A stretch of 64,000 nucleotides of DNA from Rhynchopus euleeides. Its lineage: Eukaryota > Euglenozoa > Diplonemea > Diplonemida > Diplonemidae. The position numbers and the translations under genes are program-made. The first letter of the stretch is position 1. Each line of letters starts with the position of its first letter. This document shows, piece by piece, positions 51,028 to 62,831 of the stretch. Below the pieces are notes generated by a model. It saw only the letters and a program-made list of their open reading frames with translations, searched no databases and was not told the origin of the DNA. The stretch is from the NCBI GenBank assembly GCA_963210315.1, contig OY723256.1, positions 682,001 through 746,000 of the forward strand, in the 5' to 3' direction.

Positions 51028-52044
51028 TCAATGCTGCCCCCCCTTGCTCCCCTTTCCCCCCTTTCCCGTGTGGCCAGCCTGGCGGTTGTCGATCCTGTCG
51101 AAGTCTCGCTTCCTCGTGTCGCGGCTTCCGATTACGCGATCCTTGCGCTTCTGCTCCTCCTCCTCCAGCTTTTTCTTCCCGGCCTGTACCAGTGGTTCGA
51201 TGAGGCGATCCTTCAGCCTCTCGTCGAACTTGTCGAACTGGTAGCCGCTCGCCCTCTTCTCAAACGTCAGGCGGAAGACCCGCCCGTACTTCCCCAGGTG
51301 CAGCGTTGCCGACAGCGCGACCACCACCCGGTGTATCACCCCCATCAGCTCGATGTTGTCCGCCGGGTTCGGCTTGAGTGCTGCCAACGTCTTGTCCAGC
51401 AGCTGCAGATTCCTCTGTGTGTCTGCCTCATACTCCCGCGTCGAGCTGAGGTCGGACGGCAGAGCGTACTCCTTGAAGACTTTCCCCACCTCCATCCGGA
51501 TGAGGTTGCGAACCTGTGGGATGTGCACATTCCCCCAAGTCGCCACCACCTCGGCACAGAACCCCGCGGGCAGGGAGAGGTCCCTCTGCTCCTCCAGCGC
51601 GGTCAGTCTTCCCCGGATATCGCGCATGTCGTCCCTGAGCCCCAGCAGGATTTCCATCATGTCACCCTGCGGCGGTGGTGGCGGGGCGCCAGGCGCAACC
51701 GGCGGGGTTCCTGGCTGCGACGACGCGTTGCTCACTGCGTCCGCCAAGGGCCCGGCGAAGGTGCGGATCCACTCGCACACAGGGCACACCCACCCCGCTT
51801 CCGTGATGGTGCCCGTGAACAGGCTCCGGACTGGGCCCGCCGGGAGGGTCCCGCGGATACACGTAACGGTGGTCCTGTGCCCGCACCGCCAGCACTGGGC
51901 CCCGGCACCATGCACCGTGCCACACGAGGGAAATACGCACCCTGGGGACCCCTCCACCGGCAGCCCGTCGGCGAGCTTCGGCTCCACCCCCGCCCAATCG
52001 ACCACATGGGCGTTGGCGGGGAAGTCATCCCTCGTGAGGGCCAT
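51028..52044 (-). CDS. Gag-like ORF, copy III
   Basis: 338 residues, same as 11404-12420. Confidence 0.65.
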   Translation of the reverse strand: MALTRDDFPANAHVVDWAGVEPKLADGLPVEGSPGCVFPSCGTVHGAGAQCWRCGHRTTVTCIRGTLPAGPVRSLFTGTITEAGWVCPVCEWIRTFAGPLADAVSNASSQPGTPPVAPGAPPPPPQGDMMEILLGLRDDMRDIRGRLTALEEQRDLSLPAGFCAEVVATWGNVHIPQVRNLIRMEVGKVFKEYALPSDLSSTREYEADTQRNLQLLDKTLAALKPNPADNIELMGVIHRVVVALSATLHLGKYGRVFRLTFEKRASGYQFDKFDERLKDRLIEPLVQAGKKKLEEEEQKRKDRVIGSRDTRKRDFDRIDNRQAGHTGKGGKGSKGGQH

Positions 52045-52084
52045 CTCTCGCGAAGCGGCTGCTGCTCTGAGCCCGTGGCCAGTA

Positions 52085-52875
52085 GATGAACCTGGTGAGG
52101 TGTGCCCGCCTGCGCTTGTGAGGTGTGGCTCGCGGCCTAGATGAACCTGTTAAGGTGTCCTCGTGTTGTTGGAGCAGATGAGTCTGTTCAGGGTGTGTCC
52201 GTTCGCGCTGTTGGAGTCTGGCGTGAGGGCCTCGTAGATGAACCTGTACAGGGTGTGGGCGTCTGCGCTGTTGAAGTCTGTGGCTCGTGGGCCTATGGCT
52301 CGTGGGCCGTAGATGAACCTGTACAAGGTGTGGGCGTCTGCGCTGTTGAAGTCAGTGGCTCGTGGGCCGTATAGATGAACCTGTTAGGGTGTCCGTCTGC
52401 GCTGTGCTACAGTGTGGCTCGTGGGCCTATGGCTCGTGTGCCGTAGATGAACCTGTATAGGGTGTGGGCGTCTGCACTGTTGAAGTCTGTGGCTCGTGGG
52501 CCTATGGCTCGTGGGCCGTATAGATGAACCTGTTAGGGTGTCCGTCTGCGCTGTGTTACAGTGTGGCTCGTGGGCCTATGGCTCGTGTGCCGTAGATGAA
52601 CCTGTATAGGGTGTGGGCGTCTGCACTGTTGAAGTCTGTGGCTCGTGGGCCTATGGCTCGTGGGCCGTATAGATGAACCTGTTAGGGTGTCCGTCTGCGC
52701 TGTGTTACAGTGTGGCTCGTGGGCCTATGGCTCGTGGGCCGTAGATGAACCTGTACAAGGTGTGGGCGTCTGCGCTGTTGAAGTCAGTGGCTCGTGGGCC
52801 GTATAGATGAACCTGTTAGGGTGTCCGTCTGCGCTGTGTTACAGTGTGGCTCGTGGGCCTATGGCTCGTGGGCCG
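52085..52875. repeat. Minisatellite upstream of gag, copy III (791 bp)
   Basis: Same length and unit order as 28994-29784. Confidence 0.85.
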
Positions 52876-52961
52876 TTTTCTGCTGTAGTAGTGCCTCTCC
52901 CCTCTCACCGACACCTGCGTGGGCTCGTAGACCCTGATTATTGATCACGTGTGCTGGTTTT

Positions 52962-53460
52962 TTTTATATCACTAGTAAAAAGACTTTGTCTGCAGACCCC
53001 TTCTAAAAATGAGTAAAAAAAGGTAGCGTTTATTTTACGGAGTTTGTAAGAAATTTGCAGGGACAGTAAAAAAAAGTTTTACTAGGAAAATAAAGTAATT
53101 GCAGGCACTTTCAAGGCAAATGGCGGGGGCTGGGCGAGGAAACTGTAGGTGGTCCAGAGTGTCGAAGCCTTGAGTCCCTTGTCGTCACGGAGGTGACTCA
53201 GATCGGACACAGAAGTGCTCCTATCCTCCCTTGGGGTGCCGGTTGTCAACCTGTTGAACTGCAGGAACTTCGCCCACGCCTTCCTGTACACGGGACCAGA
53301 TGCCAAGTGCGTTGCTGTACTGTTCCTCCATCGCGTCAGCTTTTTGTGTGCATGTCATAATGCCTGTGTGCGCCTTAGGGTACTGGGACTGGTATACTCA
53401 TGCAGCAGTCACTCAAGTACGCACATCCCGAGACAAAGTCTTTTCACACGTGATATAAAA
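52962..53460. mobile_element. 0.5-kb inverted-repeat element, copy III
   Basis: Same as 13517-14015; the 74-codon frame is at 53082-53306. Confidence 0.65.
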
Positions 53461-53467
53461 CTACGTA

Positions 53468-53652
53468 TTGCGATAAAAAGTGGACTTTATCCACTCGCCA
53501 CACCTTGGAAACCCTCGGGCAACACATATTCCCCTCGCTTCGCTCGGGAAATATCCAGACATACTCCCCTCGCTTCGCTCGGGAAGTATTTTTGCCCTCG
53601 GATTCCCAATCTGTGTGGCTCGTAAAATAAAGTCCACTTTTTTTTATCGCAA
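53468..53652. mobile_element. 185-bp TA-flanked MITE, copy III
   Basis: Same as 14023-14207, TA on both sides. Confidence 0.7.
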
Positions 53653-53680
53653 TAAATAGTATTTTTTTTTCCAGCACACG

Positions 53681-54275
53681 CAGTGATTTTCCTCTCCGCT
53701 GAAAATCTCAAAAATGCCGGCGAAAAATTTTTTTCCCACCCGGAAAATTTTTTCTCGGGCGCGCTTCGCGCGCCCGAGACGACGCGGAGATGGCCAGTCG
53801 CATACGCCCAAGGACTTGCGAGACAGGCACACGCGACAGGGGGGGTCTGGGGGGCGGAGCCCCCCAGCCGCCGGAGGCCACGGTAGTGAACATCCGTCCC
53901 GTCGAGGCTACAGATTTTGGGCGTTTTCGCATTCCTGGGGTTGCTGTACGGCTTGTGGGCCTGGGTTCCACAAGCGGGGTCTGGGGGGCGGAGCCCCGCA
54001 GCCGCCGGAGGCCACGGTAGTGAACATCTGTTCTTTGCAGCCACCCTCTGCAGGTCTTGTCCTGCCAATCTGTGACTGCTTGGTGGGGCTCACAGAGCAG
54101 GCCCTCCCATTTTTTTCCTGGGCCTGATTTTTTTCCTCCAGGACCTCTCCCCAGACCCCCTGAAAAATTCCCACCAAAAACCCCCGTGGCGAAAAAACTT
54201 TTTTCGCCGGACGATTTTTCCAGAGATTTTTTTTTTTGCGAAATTTTATTTTTTCGCCACGGGGGAAAATCACTG
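53681..54275. mobile_element. 594-bp hAT-like MITE, copy at unit III/IV boundary
   Basis: CAGTGATTTTCC at 53681, right end at 54275, AGCACACG on both sides. Confidence 0.82.
53842..54033. repeat. GC hairpin module pair, MITE copy
   Basis: Same pair as 14397-14588. Confidence 0.8.
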
Positions 54276-54283
54276 AGCACACG

Positions 54284-55212
54284 CGGATTGTGTCGGTGTG
54301 TGAAGAACTTTGCCTGAAGTACAGAAAATGGGGGTGTCAGTGGCGGAGCACAAAAGAAGAAAACATCAGAAACATATTCATTCGTGTCGTGGATCTGTCT
54401 TCGCGGTGGTGTATTTCCCCTAACACCCTTGGCTGGTCAGGACCTGTCATGTGTGTCAGTTGCAAAATATAAACCGCGGGGATTTTGAGTTATGCAGTAC
54501 GGGGGGGGGGGGGGGGGGGGTCTTCGCTACCAGGTGTGACTGAGTGAGAAAAAGTGAGCCACGGCCCACTTCCCCTCACTGACTGACGAGCTGTGACTGG
54601 TAGCGAGGGCCCCCGGGGGGAGGGTTTGATCACGGGTATAGACAATAGCAACCGTGTTGAGGGGTGGGGGTGTGGCCTGGGGGTGGGCACGCCCAAACAA
54701 CTTTGAGCGAGAGGGCTGTGGTGTGTATGTGTATCGAGAGGCAGGGGCCGCGCTGGAAGGGGGGTGGGGGTGTGGCCTGTGAGTGGGGTGATGAGATGGA
54801 TGATGAGTGTGACGGGCGGTTCAACCTGGACATTCCGCGCAGGGGCATTCGCCACCCGCTCTGTGCAACTTCAGGCATGGGTATGGGTGTGGGAGGGATG
54901 GCTGGGTGGGGGTGGGGAGGGGAATCGCCCTGCACTGCAAGGTACTACGTTGCGAGGCACTGCGTTTTGTGTGCGCATCTCCTGGGGGTGAAGGCATGTC
55001 GAGAAGAGGCGCTGTGTGGCCAGTCTGCTGGGCATCAATCTGCTGGAGGAGGGAGAGCAGAGGATGGCACGCAGCTATGAAACAGGGGCATGGGGGCTCA
55101 AGCAAGGCCCTGTGAAGTTGGCGTGGGAAAAAAAATAGGGCGAAACGTCAACTGCAGCAGTCCGGCTAGTTCTGTTGTGATTTGCGCAGGTTTTCACCTC
55201 CCCGGGTGGGGG
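54284..55212. other. Gene-free block, unit IV
   Basis: Same as 277-1200; the poly-G near 54501 is the longest of this series (about 20). No gene recognised. Confidence 0.7.
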
Positions 55213-55465
55213 CAATGTTGTTAGGGTGGGTTTAAACTCGGGTTTAAACTTGGGTTTAAACCGGGTTTTTATTGGGTTTTTATGGTTTTTATTCCTGAGA
55301 TTTCTCGGGTTTAAACTCGGTTTTTTGGTGGGGGGTGGGAGAGGGGGGTTTTTTTACTCTACCACCTCTACCATTCCAGTGCAGACTCCGAAGCCAAGAA
55401 AAAATAGCTAGCGGCAGTGATCTGAGGGTACCGTACCCGGTACCCTCGGGGGGTAGTACCCCCTG

Positions 55466-55876
55466 GTGCCCCCAAAATGGTGGTTTTCAGTTTCGCGGAA
55501 TTTGCATTTCCGGCGTTTTTCCGAACCGTGGTGAGGTCATTTTGCCAGGAGCACCAGCATCACCAGTAACGCCAGCAACGCCTGTGGAGGAGACCCCCCT
55601 CAGAAGTCAAAACCAGCTGCCAAACCAGCCAGGCAATGCAGGATTGTTGCGACCCCCCGACCCAACGAGACGGAGATGACGAGGATAGTGGATGCCTGGG
55701 CAGATTATGTACTGGCTGCCGGGCTCCCCCTCTCCATTATGGAGGACGAACATTTCCCCAAGGCCGTCGGGGTGACACGCCCCAGCATAGATGTCAAGCA
55801 GCTGCCGAGCAGGCACCAACTCGGGGGTAAACTTCTCGATGAGAAGTATGACGCGGTCATGAACGAAGACCTGTGA
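55466..55876 (+). pseudogene. hAT transposase fragment, unit IV (extra stop)
   Basis: Same as unit III, with the TGA near 55530; 66 codons remain from 55676. Confidence 0.5.
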
Positions 55877-56834
55877 AAGTTGAACAAGTCGGACAGCCGC
55901 GTCCCTCCCTGGCCCCCCTCCCCTCCCGCAAACCAGCTCAGTGCACGTAACGTGTGCACCCCCTGCAGCTTCCTACTGGGTTTTTACTGGGTTTAAACTC
56001 GGTTTAAACCGAGTTTAAACCCGGTTTTAGAGTTTAAACCCGGTTTTTTGGGTTTTTTGGGTTTTTTTTTCCATGTCGCTCCCGTTGGTCACTGCGCTGC
56101 TTTGAGTCAGCCACGTGGCGGAAGCCGGACCGCAGGGAGGGGCGTTGCGCCCGTTGACGCCTCTCGCTCCTCATGTGCCTTGAGTAGCTGCCTGGTGGGT
56201 CTGCTTTGAGGCGGGGAATCGCGTCAGGCCAAACAGCCACTGCGAGGACGTCTCCCCTAAAAGAAAAGAAAGAATGTGGGAAGGGGACGGGGGCGAGATG
56301 GGTGGGCGGCGCAAGCCGGAAGGAGCGCCCCCCATGGGGCGGAAGCTCACCCGACAGCATAAAATGCTGCAAAAACAACAAAAAAGGGGAAAAGAAACCA
56401 CGCACACCACAACATCAATAAAACCAAAGCCGTGCAGAAAGGGCCCCTCCGCATATATGAAACAGGGCACACAGCGGAAAATGAGTTTTTATTCTGGGAC
56501 CCGGGTTTTTAACCAGGCCTGTCGCTAACTTTTCGATTTTGGAGATTTGGTGGGTTGACGCTCCTGTTTTGGGGGGGGATCAGGGGGGAAAACACTAGGG
56601 GTCAATTTTTCTCGCGCGCGCTCGTGTTGTTGCCAAATTTTCCCATCGGTGGACCACTAGGTGGGCACGGTGTGAGGCGCTGGGTTCCTTCCGTGGTTCC
56701 TCTCCTGCTCGCGCCGTCGGGTGCCGGAGGAAACCAAAAAATGGCTTTCGGGACCATGATTTCGACGCTGCCCCCTGATATGTCACGGCCGTCAAAGCGC
56801 AAGGACTTGGTTACTAGACGGGCACGCGAGATGG

Positions 56835-57067
56835 GGGGTCTGGGGGGCAGAGCCCCCCAGCCGCCGGAGGCCACGGTAGTGAGCATCTGTTCATTGTGGG
56901 CGTACAGATTCTGTGTGAGTTGGCTGCGTCCTCCTGAGGCTACTGGAGTGGGTGGATTCCCTGACCCGGTGGGAATCGAATGACTTGAGTACGAGACATA
57001 CGCCACAGGGGGGTCTGGGGGGCGGAGCCCCCCAGCCGCCGGAGGCCACGGTAGTGAGCATCTGTTC
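56835..57067. repeat. GC hairpin module pair, unit IV hAT copy
   Basis: Same pair as 2811-3043. Confidence 0.8.
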
Positions 57068-57079
57068 CTGCAAAACCAT

Positions 57080-57354
57080 ACTCTCTTCGACGTCGACCCA
57101 GTGAAAGTGGGTTGACGCTTGGTCGACGCTTGGTGAGCGTCGACCCAGTGTAACCGGGCCAACGCTAGGTTAGCGTCGACCCAGTGTAATAAATGGGTTG
57201 ACGCTTGGTCCAGGCTTGAATGGCAACCCAGTTCCACTAGGTCGACGCTCCAAGCCTCGACCAAGCGTCAACCCAGTCCACTGGGTCGACGCTGGGTCGA
57301 CGCTTTTTTATGGGGGGGGGAAACCCAAAATCACTGGGTCGACGGTCGACGCTT
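57080..57354. repeat. Palindromic GTCGACC array, unit IV
   Basis: Same array as 3056-3330. Confidence 0.75.
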
Positions 57355-57391
57355 AGCGACATGCCTGGTTTTTAACAACATTGGGTGGGGG

Positions 57392-58064
57392 GGGGGGGGG
57401 GGGAAATGTTGGACCAGAGTTTGGGCTGTGCGTCAAGCCTTGCGACCACCGACCCCATGCAACTTTTGCCCTGTGGGCAGCCACTGCGCTGCCCGTGTAA
57501 ATCACAGCGTTGGGCCAAGGAGGAAAGCGGCACGAGATCAACGTGCGCTGCACATGACCAACCTGCAATGTATAATGGCACATTGAGTGCCGTTGAATCC
57601 GCCACGGCGTTACTTTATAGTTTCGGTCTTGGCACAAAAATATAAAGACTGTTGGAGAAGACAAACATCCTTTCAAATCCCTGCATGGCGGCTTAAAGAT
57701 AAACATCAACACCATACATTTCCAAACAAAATCCCAACGCTGCTGCTCGCTCAGCCCAGACAGACAGGCACTACACATATCCCACCAGCATAACATTCTG
57801 CCGCGATGCACCACCTATGCCACACCGCTTGTGTATAAAGTTACAGTCAAACCGAAGACGGGGAGTGGGTGGAGCTGGGTCACCACCCCGCATGAATCTA
57901 TCACCGGCACCAGGCCGCTCCCCTCCACCACCACCACCCCCCGCGATGCGGGGGAGGCGGAGGGCCCAACACAGCGGAAGGAGGGCCTGAGCCGCATGGC
58001 AGCACACTCACTGCCAAACCCCACAACAAGGCCGCCCGCCCGCCCACCCCTCCCACCCTCTCGG
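57392..58064. other. 3' flank of rhamnonate dehydratase, unit IV
   Basis: Same as 3368-4041; no gene recognised. Confidence 0.6.
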
Positions 58065-59417
58065 TCAGAGCTTTGCCGCGCGCTGGAGCCACTCCGACTG
58101 CACCGGGCGTGCCAGAGCATCTGCGTGGAGAAATCCGGCGGTCCGCCGCGCGGCGCCCTGGCGGGGGTAGGGGCGGCGGCGCGCGAAGTCGGGATTCAGC
58201 GTCACCCCAAACCCAGGCTTGGTGGGGTCGAGGTCAATGTACCCATCGCGCGGCAGAGGCTCGTCGAGGAAGAGCGACCCGAAGTAGGGCGCGATGACAT
58301 CCGCGTTGGGGGCCAGCATGATGAGCTCCGCCATCGGGCAGTTTTGGAAGGCATACTGCAGGTGGTAGGAGTACACGCTGGAGCCGTGGGGGATGACCGG
58401 CAGGTCGTACGCCGCAGCCATCCCGCAGATCTTGCGGAGCTCTGTGAGCCCGCCGCACCACGTCACATCCGGCTGCAGCACATCGCAGCACTTCCCCTCG
58501 ATCAGCTTCCTAAAGCCGTACCGCGTGTACTCATGCTCGCCGCAGGTAAACATCGTGAGGTGGCCTGCCTTGGCCTTCACCTCTGCGTACCCATCGTAGT
58601 CCTCAGGGTGGAGGTGTTCTTCGATCCACTTCACGCCGCCAGGCACGTCTGCCGCAATGCGGCGTGCAAGCTCAATGGTGTAGGGCACGGTGAGGGACAT
58701 GTAGCAGTCGATGGCGATGGGATAGTCCTCCCCGACAGATTCGCGCACCGCCTTGATGCGTTCGATGTTCTGCCGCATCCCCGCGTCGCCGTCGCCCGGG
58801 CCGTAGGGGAGTGGGATTTTCGCCTGCACAAAACCCAGGTCCTTCGCGATGTCGGCGCGCACAGTTGTGGCGTAGACGGGGAGGCGCTCCTTCGTCTTCC
58901 CCCCCAGCAGCTGGTAGACCGGCTCGTTGCGGAGCTTGCCCAAGGCATCCCACAGGGCGAGGTCCACCGCGCTGATGGCCTGGATGGTGAGACCCTTCCT
59001 CCCGTAGTTTATGGTGGAGCGCCACATGCAGTCCCATATGTATTCCACGTTGCGGGGGTCCTGCCCCTCGACGAAGCGGGAGAGGTGGTTTTCCACGATG
59101 AAGCATCCGGGCTCGCCTGCAATAGCGATGCCGACGCCGATCATGCCGTTGGTGAGTTCAACCTCGACTATCATGGAGCCGATGGCGTCGATGCCCCAGA
59201 GCTTCCTGCTTGCCTTATACTGAGGGTACCCGCTCATAGGGTTGGAGATCGGCGTGTCGACAATCCAGTGCCCCTTCCCCTGGGCATGGCAGTCCGCAGC
59301 CCCGCCGCTCTTCTCCTCCGAGGTCTTGTCGGCAGCGACGTATGCACGGATCTCCTTCACTACCACCGCGCCAGCCTGTGGCACCACCGGGGGGTGCTCC
59401 CGGAGGACGAGCGACAT
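58065..59417 (-). CDS. L-rhamnonate dehydratase, unit IV copy
   Basis: 450 residues, same as the other three intact copies; catalytic residues intact. Confidence 0.93.
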   Translation of the reverse strand: MSLVLREHPPVVPQAGAVVVKEIRAYVAADKTSEEKSGGAADCHAQGKGHWIVDTPISNPMSGYPQYKASRKLWGIDAIGSMIVEVELTNGMIGVGIAIAGEPGCFIVENHLSRFVEGQDPRNVEYIWDCMWRSTINYGRKGLTIQAISAVDLALWDALGKLRNEPVYQLLGGKTKERLPVYATTVRADIAKDLGFVQAKIPLPYGPGDGDAGMRQNIERIKAVRESVGEDYPIAIDCYMSLTVPYTIELARRIAADVPGGVKWIEEHLHPEDYDGYAEVKAKAGHLTMFTCGEHEYTRYGFRKLIEGKCCDVLQPDVTWCGGLTELRKICGMAAAYDLPVIPHGSSVYSYHLQYAFQNCPMAELIMLAPNADVIAPYFGSLFLDEPLPRDGYIDLDPTKPGFGVTLNPDFARRRPYPRQGAARRTAGFLHADALARPVQSEWLQRAAKL

Positions 59418-61427
59418 CCTGCCTACTCGTGGGGGGGGGCAGCAGCGGCGTGGGCTGTGTGTCTGTGGGTGGTGGTGTCGAACCCTTGTCTGAGCAGTGC
59501 AGCAACATCTGCTCGGTGGGGGGGCTGCAATCAGAGGATGGGGTGTGGGGTGTTGGGGTGCTGCCGCCCACCAGACGCATCATGGTATTCTGTTGTGAGT
59601 AGCTTCAGCGTGTGCTGCGTTGCGGTTACTGCGTGGGATGTGCGGCCACAGACACCGTGTCTGTCGCACACCCCTGCATCCACCGCCTGGCTGTGGTGAC
59701 AAGTAGAGATAGGTAGGGGTAATGCGTCGGTATGGCAGGTGAGGGGCCAGACGCTAGAGACATGTGGCCATGGCACAAGGCACATGATGGGTGATGGTGG
59801 AATGTCGAGCGTGCGGAAAACGACAGCACGGCACCTGATAGGCTGCTGTCAAGCAGCAGCCGCACTTCTGGCAGCGCGGCTGTATGGGATTCCCTCCTTC
59901 AACTTTCCACCTTCCTGTTCCTGTTCATTTTTTTCCCCGTTTCGGACTTTTCTTCTGTACGTCGTGACATCGTTTCTCCTACCGAGTGTGATGGAGAAAG
60001 GGGGCAGCGGAACGGACGCGCGCACCCTGCCAGGGGCAACAACGCGGAGCCGATGCGTCGCTGTGTGCAGCACGGTGCTGCACCCTGCCCGCACAAATAC
60101 AAAGAGTAACAGAAAGAGCGATCGAACCAGCGAGACATTCAGGCTTTTTGAGACACCGCAAAAAAATACCTCACCCCCCAGGTGCTTCTCTGGAATCAAC
60201 CGCAACGCATGCACCACCCCAGAACGGGGTGCGCACGGCACGGCTTGTCCATATCGCCTCTGGCTGGGGCTGCCATGCTCTGCCCTCCTGCTCTGCTAGT
60301 GATTTTTTCCTACGCCCCTCCTATGCGTCATCTGCATGTCCCGCGCCGCGCACGCCGTGCGCACGCGTTAACGGGAATGAAATAAAAGAAGAAGCGTAGT
60401 GACATTCTGTTTAGTTTCCGGTGGGGGGGTGGGGTGGGGGGGGGGGGGGGAAGAGAGGGAAGAGAGAGAAGATAAAAGCGATACGAGCCTGCGGGCGGGG
60501 CACAGCAGGGCACGGGCAACGAGAGAGGGGTGCAGATAACGCCGGACGCGCTGGTGTTGGTGCGCAGAGAGGGGCAGTGTGTGTCGGGGCGGGGAGAGAG
60601 AATGGGTATGTGTGATTATTGATGCTATTGTTGAGATGTGGTGTGCAAACGCATGGAGTGCCGGGAGGGCTATGATCCCCACCGTACCCCCCTGCTATTG
60701 CACTTCCCCCCCCCCCCCTGCGATCGCGATTGCGGTTGCGGTTGCAGTTGAAGCACATCACTCACAGAAACCCCCGCTGTCTCTTCTCCCCGTTCTGTTC
60801 CTACACACCGCCCACCCACACACCAAAGTTTCCGGTTCCCTTCTGGGGTGCCCACCCTGTTTCGCTGTACCCAACAGGTCTGCCAAAGTCTGCCTCGGGG
60901 GTGGGGGTGCGCTGGGGGGCACAGTAGAGTGGCCCATCCCGCCGCAAACCCCGCCCCCGCATTGTGTGGGGAGGGAGGGTGTTCCGTCTTCCCCAGCAGC
61001 ACGGAGCCCGCAGAGCAGGCTATGGTGGCACGGCGGATGTGTTTGGTGGTGAAAGCGAAGCAAGTCAAAAAAAAAGGGTGACAAAAGCCAAAAGCCAAAG
61101 GGGGGTGGGGATGAAGGGGGAGAGGGGCGGGGAGGCAGGGACACCACCCCCAGACAGCAGAGAGGAAGACCGGCCAGGTAGGATAGGGGGTGTTTGTTTT
61201 GTGCGTCAATTGTCCTTTGTTGCCCAAGAACCGTTGCCCGCTATCCTTTGGAGGACACTGGCAGGGGAGCCCGGTAGTGGTGGTAAAAATTGAGGCCGGT
61301 TTCCATCTGCTCTGGAAGTGGAATAGAAATGCGAAAGGTTGATGAGAGGGGGAGGGGGGTGTGTCATGCCGTGCCGTGCCGCGTGCTTGTGGTTGGACAA
61401 TGTCGCATGTCTCGGCGTGTGAGGGGC
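59418..61427. other. 5' flank and spacer, unit IV
   Basis: 59418-59912 is the rhamnonate dehydratase 5' flank with the C-rich tract and AG before the ATG. The rest matches 20452-21965. No gene recognised. Confidence 0.6.
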
Positions 61428-62831
61428 TCACAGCACCTTGCACTGATCGTACATGTCCGGCCTCGACGCACCCACCATGCGCAGCCACTCGGGCGACGGA
61501 GCCGCGCGGCTCTCCTCCAGCAGCGAGCACTCGTACAGCGCAAGCTCGCGCAGCAGCTCGCGCTTCGACAGCTGGGTCGGCCCGGCCACCAGCTCGTCGT
61601 GCTTCGCCTGCACCAGCGGGTTGGAGAACTGGACGTGGTGGGGGCGGCTGCTGCCTGCGCCCGCCACCGCCGCCGTCCTGGCGTCGCGCGTCGCACCCCC
61701 GAATCGGCACGTGTTGCTGCAGCTGTCGGCGTTGACCCTGTTCCCGTCGTCGCACTGCTCCCCCGCGTCGCGCGTCCCGTCCCCGCAGCACGTGCGGTAC
61801 GGGGTCGCCTGCGGCTGCGCCCAGACCCACTCCACCTCGGTGGTGCCGGTCTCTGCGTCCGTCCCGGCCAGCTGCGCCGCCAGGCTGTCCGGCCCGTATG
61901 TGTATGTCACACCGTCGGGCAGCGCCGACAGGCTCCACATGTCGCGCACCGTCACGGGCTTCTGCAGCTCAGGCAGCGACGACCCACGCGAGTCGTAGGC
62001 GTACGGCATCGTCGCGTCCAGCTCGAACGCGCTGTCCGGGATGGACGACCACCAGCGGCGCGACTCCGCCTCGTAGTGGATCCCGTCCTGCAGCGCCGAC
62101 TTGTTCACCTTGTCGTGCTCGTGGTAGTCCTGCCACAGCGCCCACAGGCGGTCCACGTTCGCGTGGTGCATGAAGAAGACCGGGTCCGCGGGGGACCGCA
62201 TGGTGGCCATCTGGCCTCCGATGTAGATGTGCGGGGCGGCGTGCGGCGCACCCTCGAGACGCACCGAGAAGGCGCGGAAGTTCCGGTGGCTGGTGATGAT
62301 CTCCATCAGAGCCGCCTCCCCCGTGAACCCCTGGCTGCTCCTCCGCCGCTGCAGGCACGCCCCGTTGCGCATCGTCCAGCCCGCTGCAATCCCGTTGTCG
62401 ACGCACTGCGTCTGGCCCTGCGGGTGGTTCACCAGGTTCCCGAAGGTGCGGTTCTTCAGCGGCGCCGACGCCGCCTGGCGCTCCTCGCTCCCCGCGTCAC
62501 GCTCCCAGTCCCAGTACGGCACCGTCACGCACTCGAACCCGGGCAGGCTGCGCAGCATGTTCTCGTACTGCAGCACGTACTGACGGTGCCACGGCAGGAA
62601 CGCAGACGTCTGGTGCGCGTACTGCTCCTGCCTCTGGTGCGTCTCCACAATACGCAGGTACGTTTCACGCTGGTCCCGCACCAGCGTCGCCACTGCGTCT
62701 GCGTACAGCTGCCTCTCCGAGCACGTCAGGCTCGAGTACGCCTTGCGCACGCGCGGCCCGCACCCATCGTTCTGTGCCACGCACAGCGCAGCACAGCCGC
62801 TCAGCAGCAGCAACGTCTTGGACAAGCCCAT
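61428..62831 (-). CDS. Secreted tyrosinase, unit IV copy
   Basis: 467 residues, same as 21966-23369, complete within the window. Confidence 0.92.
   Translation of the reverse strand: MGLSKTLLLLSGCAALCVAQNDGCGPRVRKAYSSLTCSERQLYADAVATLVRDQRETYLRIVETHQRQEQYAHQTSAFLPWHRQYVLQYENMLRSLPGFECVTVPYWDWERDAGSEERQAASAPLKNRTFGNLVNHPQGQTQCVDNGIAAGWTMRNGACLQRRRSSQGFTGEAALMEIITSHRNFRAFSVRLEGAPHAAPHIYIGGQMATMRSPADPVFFMHHANVDRLWALWQDYHEHDKVNKSALQDGIHYEAESRRWWSSIPDSAFELDATMPYAYDSRGSSLPELQKPVTVRDMWSLSALPDGVTYTYGPDSLAAQLAGTDAETGTTEVEWVWAQPQATPYRTCCGDGTRDAGEQCDDGNRVNADSCSNTCRFGGATRDARTAAVAGAGSSRPHHVQFSNPLVQAKHDELVAGPTQLSKRELLRELALYECSLLEESRAAPSPEWLRMVGASRPDMYDQCKVL

Larger units (their letters stand above)
48348..52875 (-). 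mobile_element. VIPER/Ngaro-like YR retroelement, copy III
   Basis: Same organisation and almost the same sequence as copy II, including the shorter minisatellite. Confidence 0.8.
30916..54006. repeat. Macro-repeat unit III (with 6.7-kb insertion)
   Basis: The gene order is the same as unit II. The extra length (23,091 bp in place of 16,354 bp) is explained almost entirely by a 6,723-bp insertion plus a 3-bp duplication at 32196-38924. Units III and IV share small variants absent from I and II, for example an extra GTTTAAAC-type motif in the hAT left end and a CGA-to-TGA change at about 39162. This suggests III and IV are the closer pair in that segment. Confidence 0.85.
55213..57383. mobile_element. 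hAT-like element, unit IV copy (no insertion)
   Basis: Same ends and GGTGGGGG duplication. It has the same extra GGGTTTAAACTC motif as unit III and an uninterrupted TTTTTATTCCTGAG at about 55286-55299, so it is the closest empty-site copy for the 6.7-kb insertion. Confidence 0.82.
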